Assembly (NCBI GenBank): GCA_002493865.1
Contig: DLAC01000032.1
Location: 1-22,327, forward strand
Direction: 5' to 3'
From: Caryophanales bacterium UBA7057
Lineage (GTDB): Bacteria > Bacillota_I > Bacilli_A > RF39 > UBA660
Length of the DNA: 22,327 nucleotides
In this document: piece by piece, positions 22,099 through 22,327 of the stretch
How the letters are laid out: the number at the start of each line of letters is the position of its first letter
Numbering within the stretch: the stretch's first letter is position 1
Position numbers and translations under genes: made by a program
Notes under the pieces: model-generated
The model's database searches: none
Seen by the model: only the letters and a program-made list of their open reading frames with translations
Told to the model about the DNA's origin: nothing

Positions 22099-22327
22099 TT
22101 AAAAATATTCTAAAACAGGATATGAGAATGCACCATCAATTGCATTAACTAATGAAACTACAGGTTTATAATTTACAACCATTAGTTCTACTACTACCAA
22201 TCCGAAAATAGCAACAGCAATAACAAAATTCCCACCATTATCGTAATATTTTACTTGTTATTTCTCCATTGATAGTTTTCCCTGTCCGAATTCCATCCTT
22301 GTTGTACTTATAGTTGATTTCTTGATT
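22099..22327 (-). pseudogene. Probable decayed 3' end of an RHS/YD-repeat protein gene
   Basis: From the right edge one frame reads NQEINYKYNKDGIRTGKTING and then stops at 22238. The pattern YxYNxDGIRTxKTxNG is typical of RHS/YD-repeat wall or toxin proteins. Just before that stop, another frame continues as VKYYDNGGNFVIAVAIFG and stays open to a stop at 22099. This looks like one reading frame broken by a frameshift. With only about 75 codons visible and the rest outside the window, the call is tentative; the first stop could also be a genuine end. Confidence 0.4.

Noticed and set aside
1..22327. Mycoplasma-type genetic code (TGA as tryptophan)
   Set aside because: Several genes end at TGA in tight ATGA overlaps with the next gene, and the reading frames are full-length under the standard code.
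1..22327. CRISPR arrays, tRNA or rRNA genes
   Set aside because: No regularly spaced repeats, cloverleaf-like sequences or conserved rRNA segments were seen; the only long direct repeat is the 23-bp pair flanking the 232-aa gene.

Overview
The window looks like a chromosomal segment from a low-GC Gram-positive bacterium (class Bacilli in the broad sense, possibly a gut-dwelling, Erysipelotrichales-like lineage). The evidence is AT-rich DNA, strong AGGAGG-type ribosome binding sites, sigma-A-like promoters, a BceRS-AB/YxeA-type module and a CarD-family regulator. TGA is used as a stop (for example at the ends of the response regulator and the 155-aa gene), so this is the standard bacterial code and not the Mycoplasma code. 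The species assignment is inference. Almost every gene lies on the minus strand.

Layout from left to right. (1) 1-1049: an ABC-type AAA ATPase cut by the window edge. (2) 1172-3651: a two-gene operon of an arylsulfate sulfotransferase (ASST) and a membrane-anchored CPHC thioredoxin-fold protein. It is followed at 3738-4457 by a membrane-spanning XRE regulator with five extracytoplasmic cysteines. A divergent exported protein of unknown function lies at 4578-5261 on the plus strand. (3) 5262-6899: an accessory-looking patch with an 18-aa hydrophobic peptide gene, strong RNA hairpins, a direct repeat flanking an orphan 232-aa gene, and a 10-codon ORF with a good ribosome binding site. (4) 6900-12612: an antimicrobial-peptide sensing and resistance module in transcription order: response regulator, intramembrane-sensing kinase, BceA-type ATPase, BceB-type permease, VanZ-RDD membrane protein. 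(5) 12675-15956: two flavoprotein oxidoreductases plus a small unknown gene, translationally coupled. (6) 16038-16373: a YxeA-family exported protein. (7) 16521-19636: a CarD-family regulator and a large coiled-coil, acidic protein with near-identical promoter cores. (8) 19747-20904: a secreted cadherin-like-domain surface protein. (9) 20994-22327: a RhuM-family protein and what appears to be the decayed 3' end of an RHS/YD-repeat gene.

How they fit together. The most coherent system is the peptide-antibiotic module. Palindromes matching TNACA-N4-TGTAA lie upstream of the response-regulator gene and upstream of the ATPase gene. A one-mismatch copy lies about 58 bp upstream of the predicted start site of the distant yxeA-family gene. 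Because yxeA sits next to a Bce-type module in Bacillus subtilis, this suggests one regulon split by an unrelated flavoprotein operon. The second notable unit is ASST with its own CPHC oxidoreductase, a Gram-positive parallel to the enterobacterial assT-dsbL-dsbI arrangement. No tRNA, rRNA, CRISPR array or intact transposase was seen.
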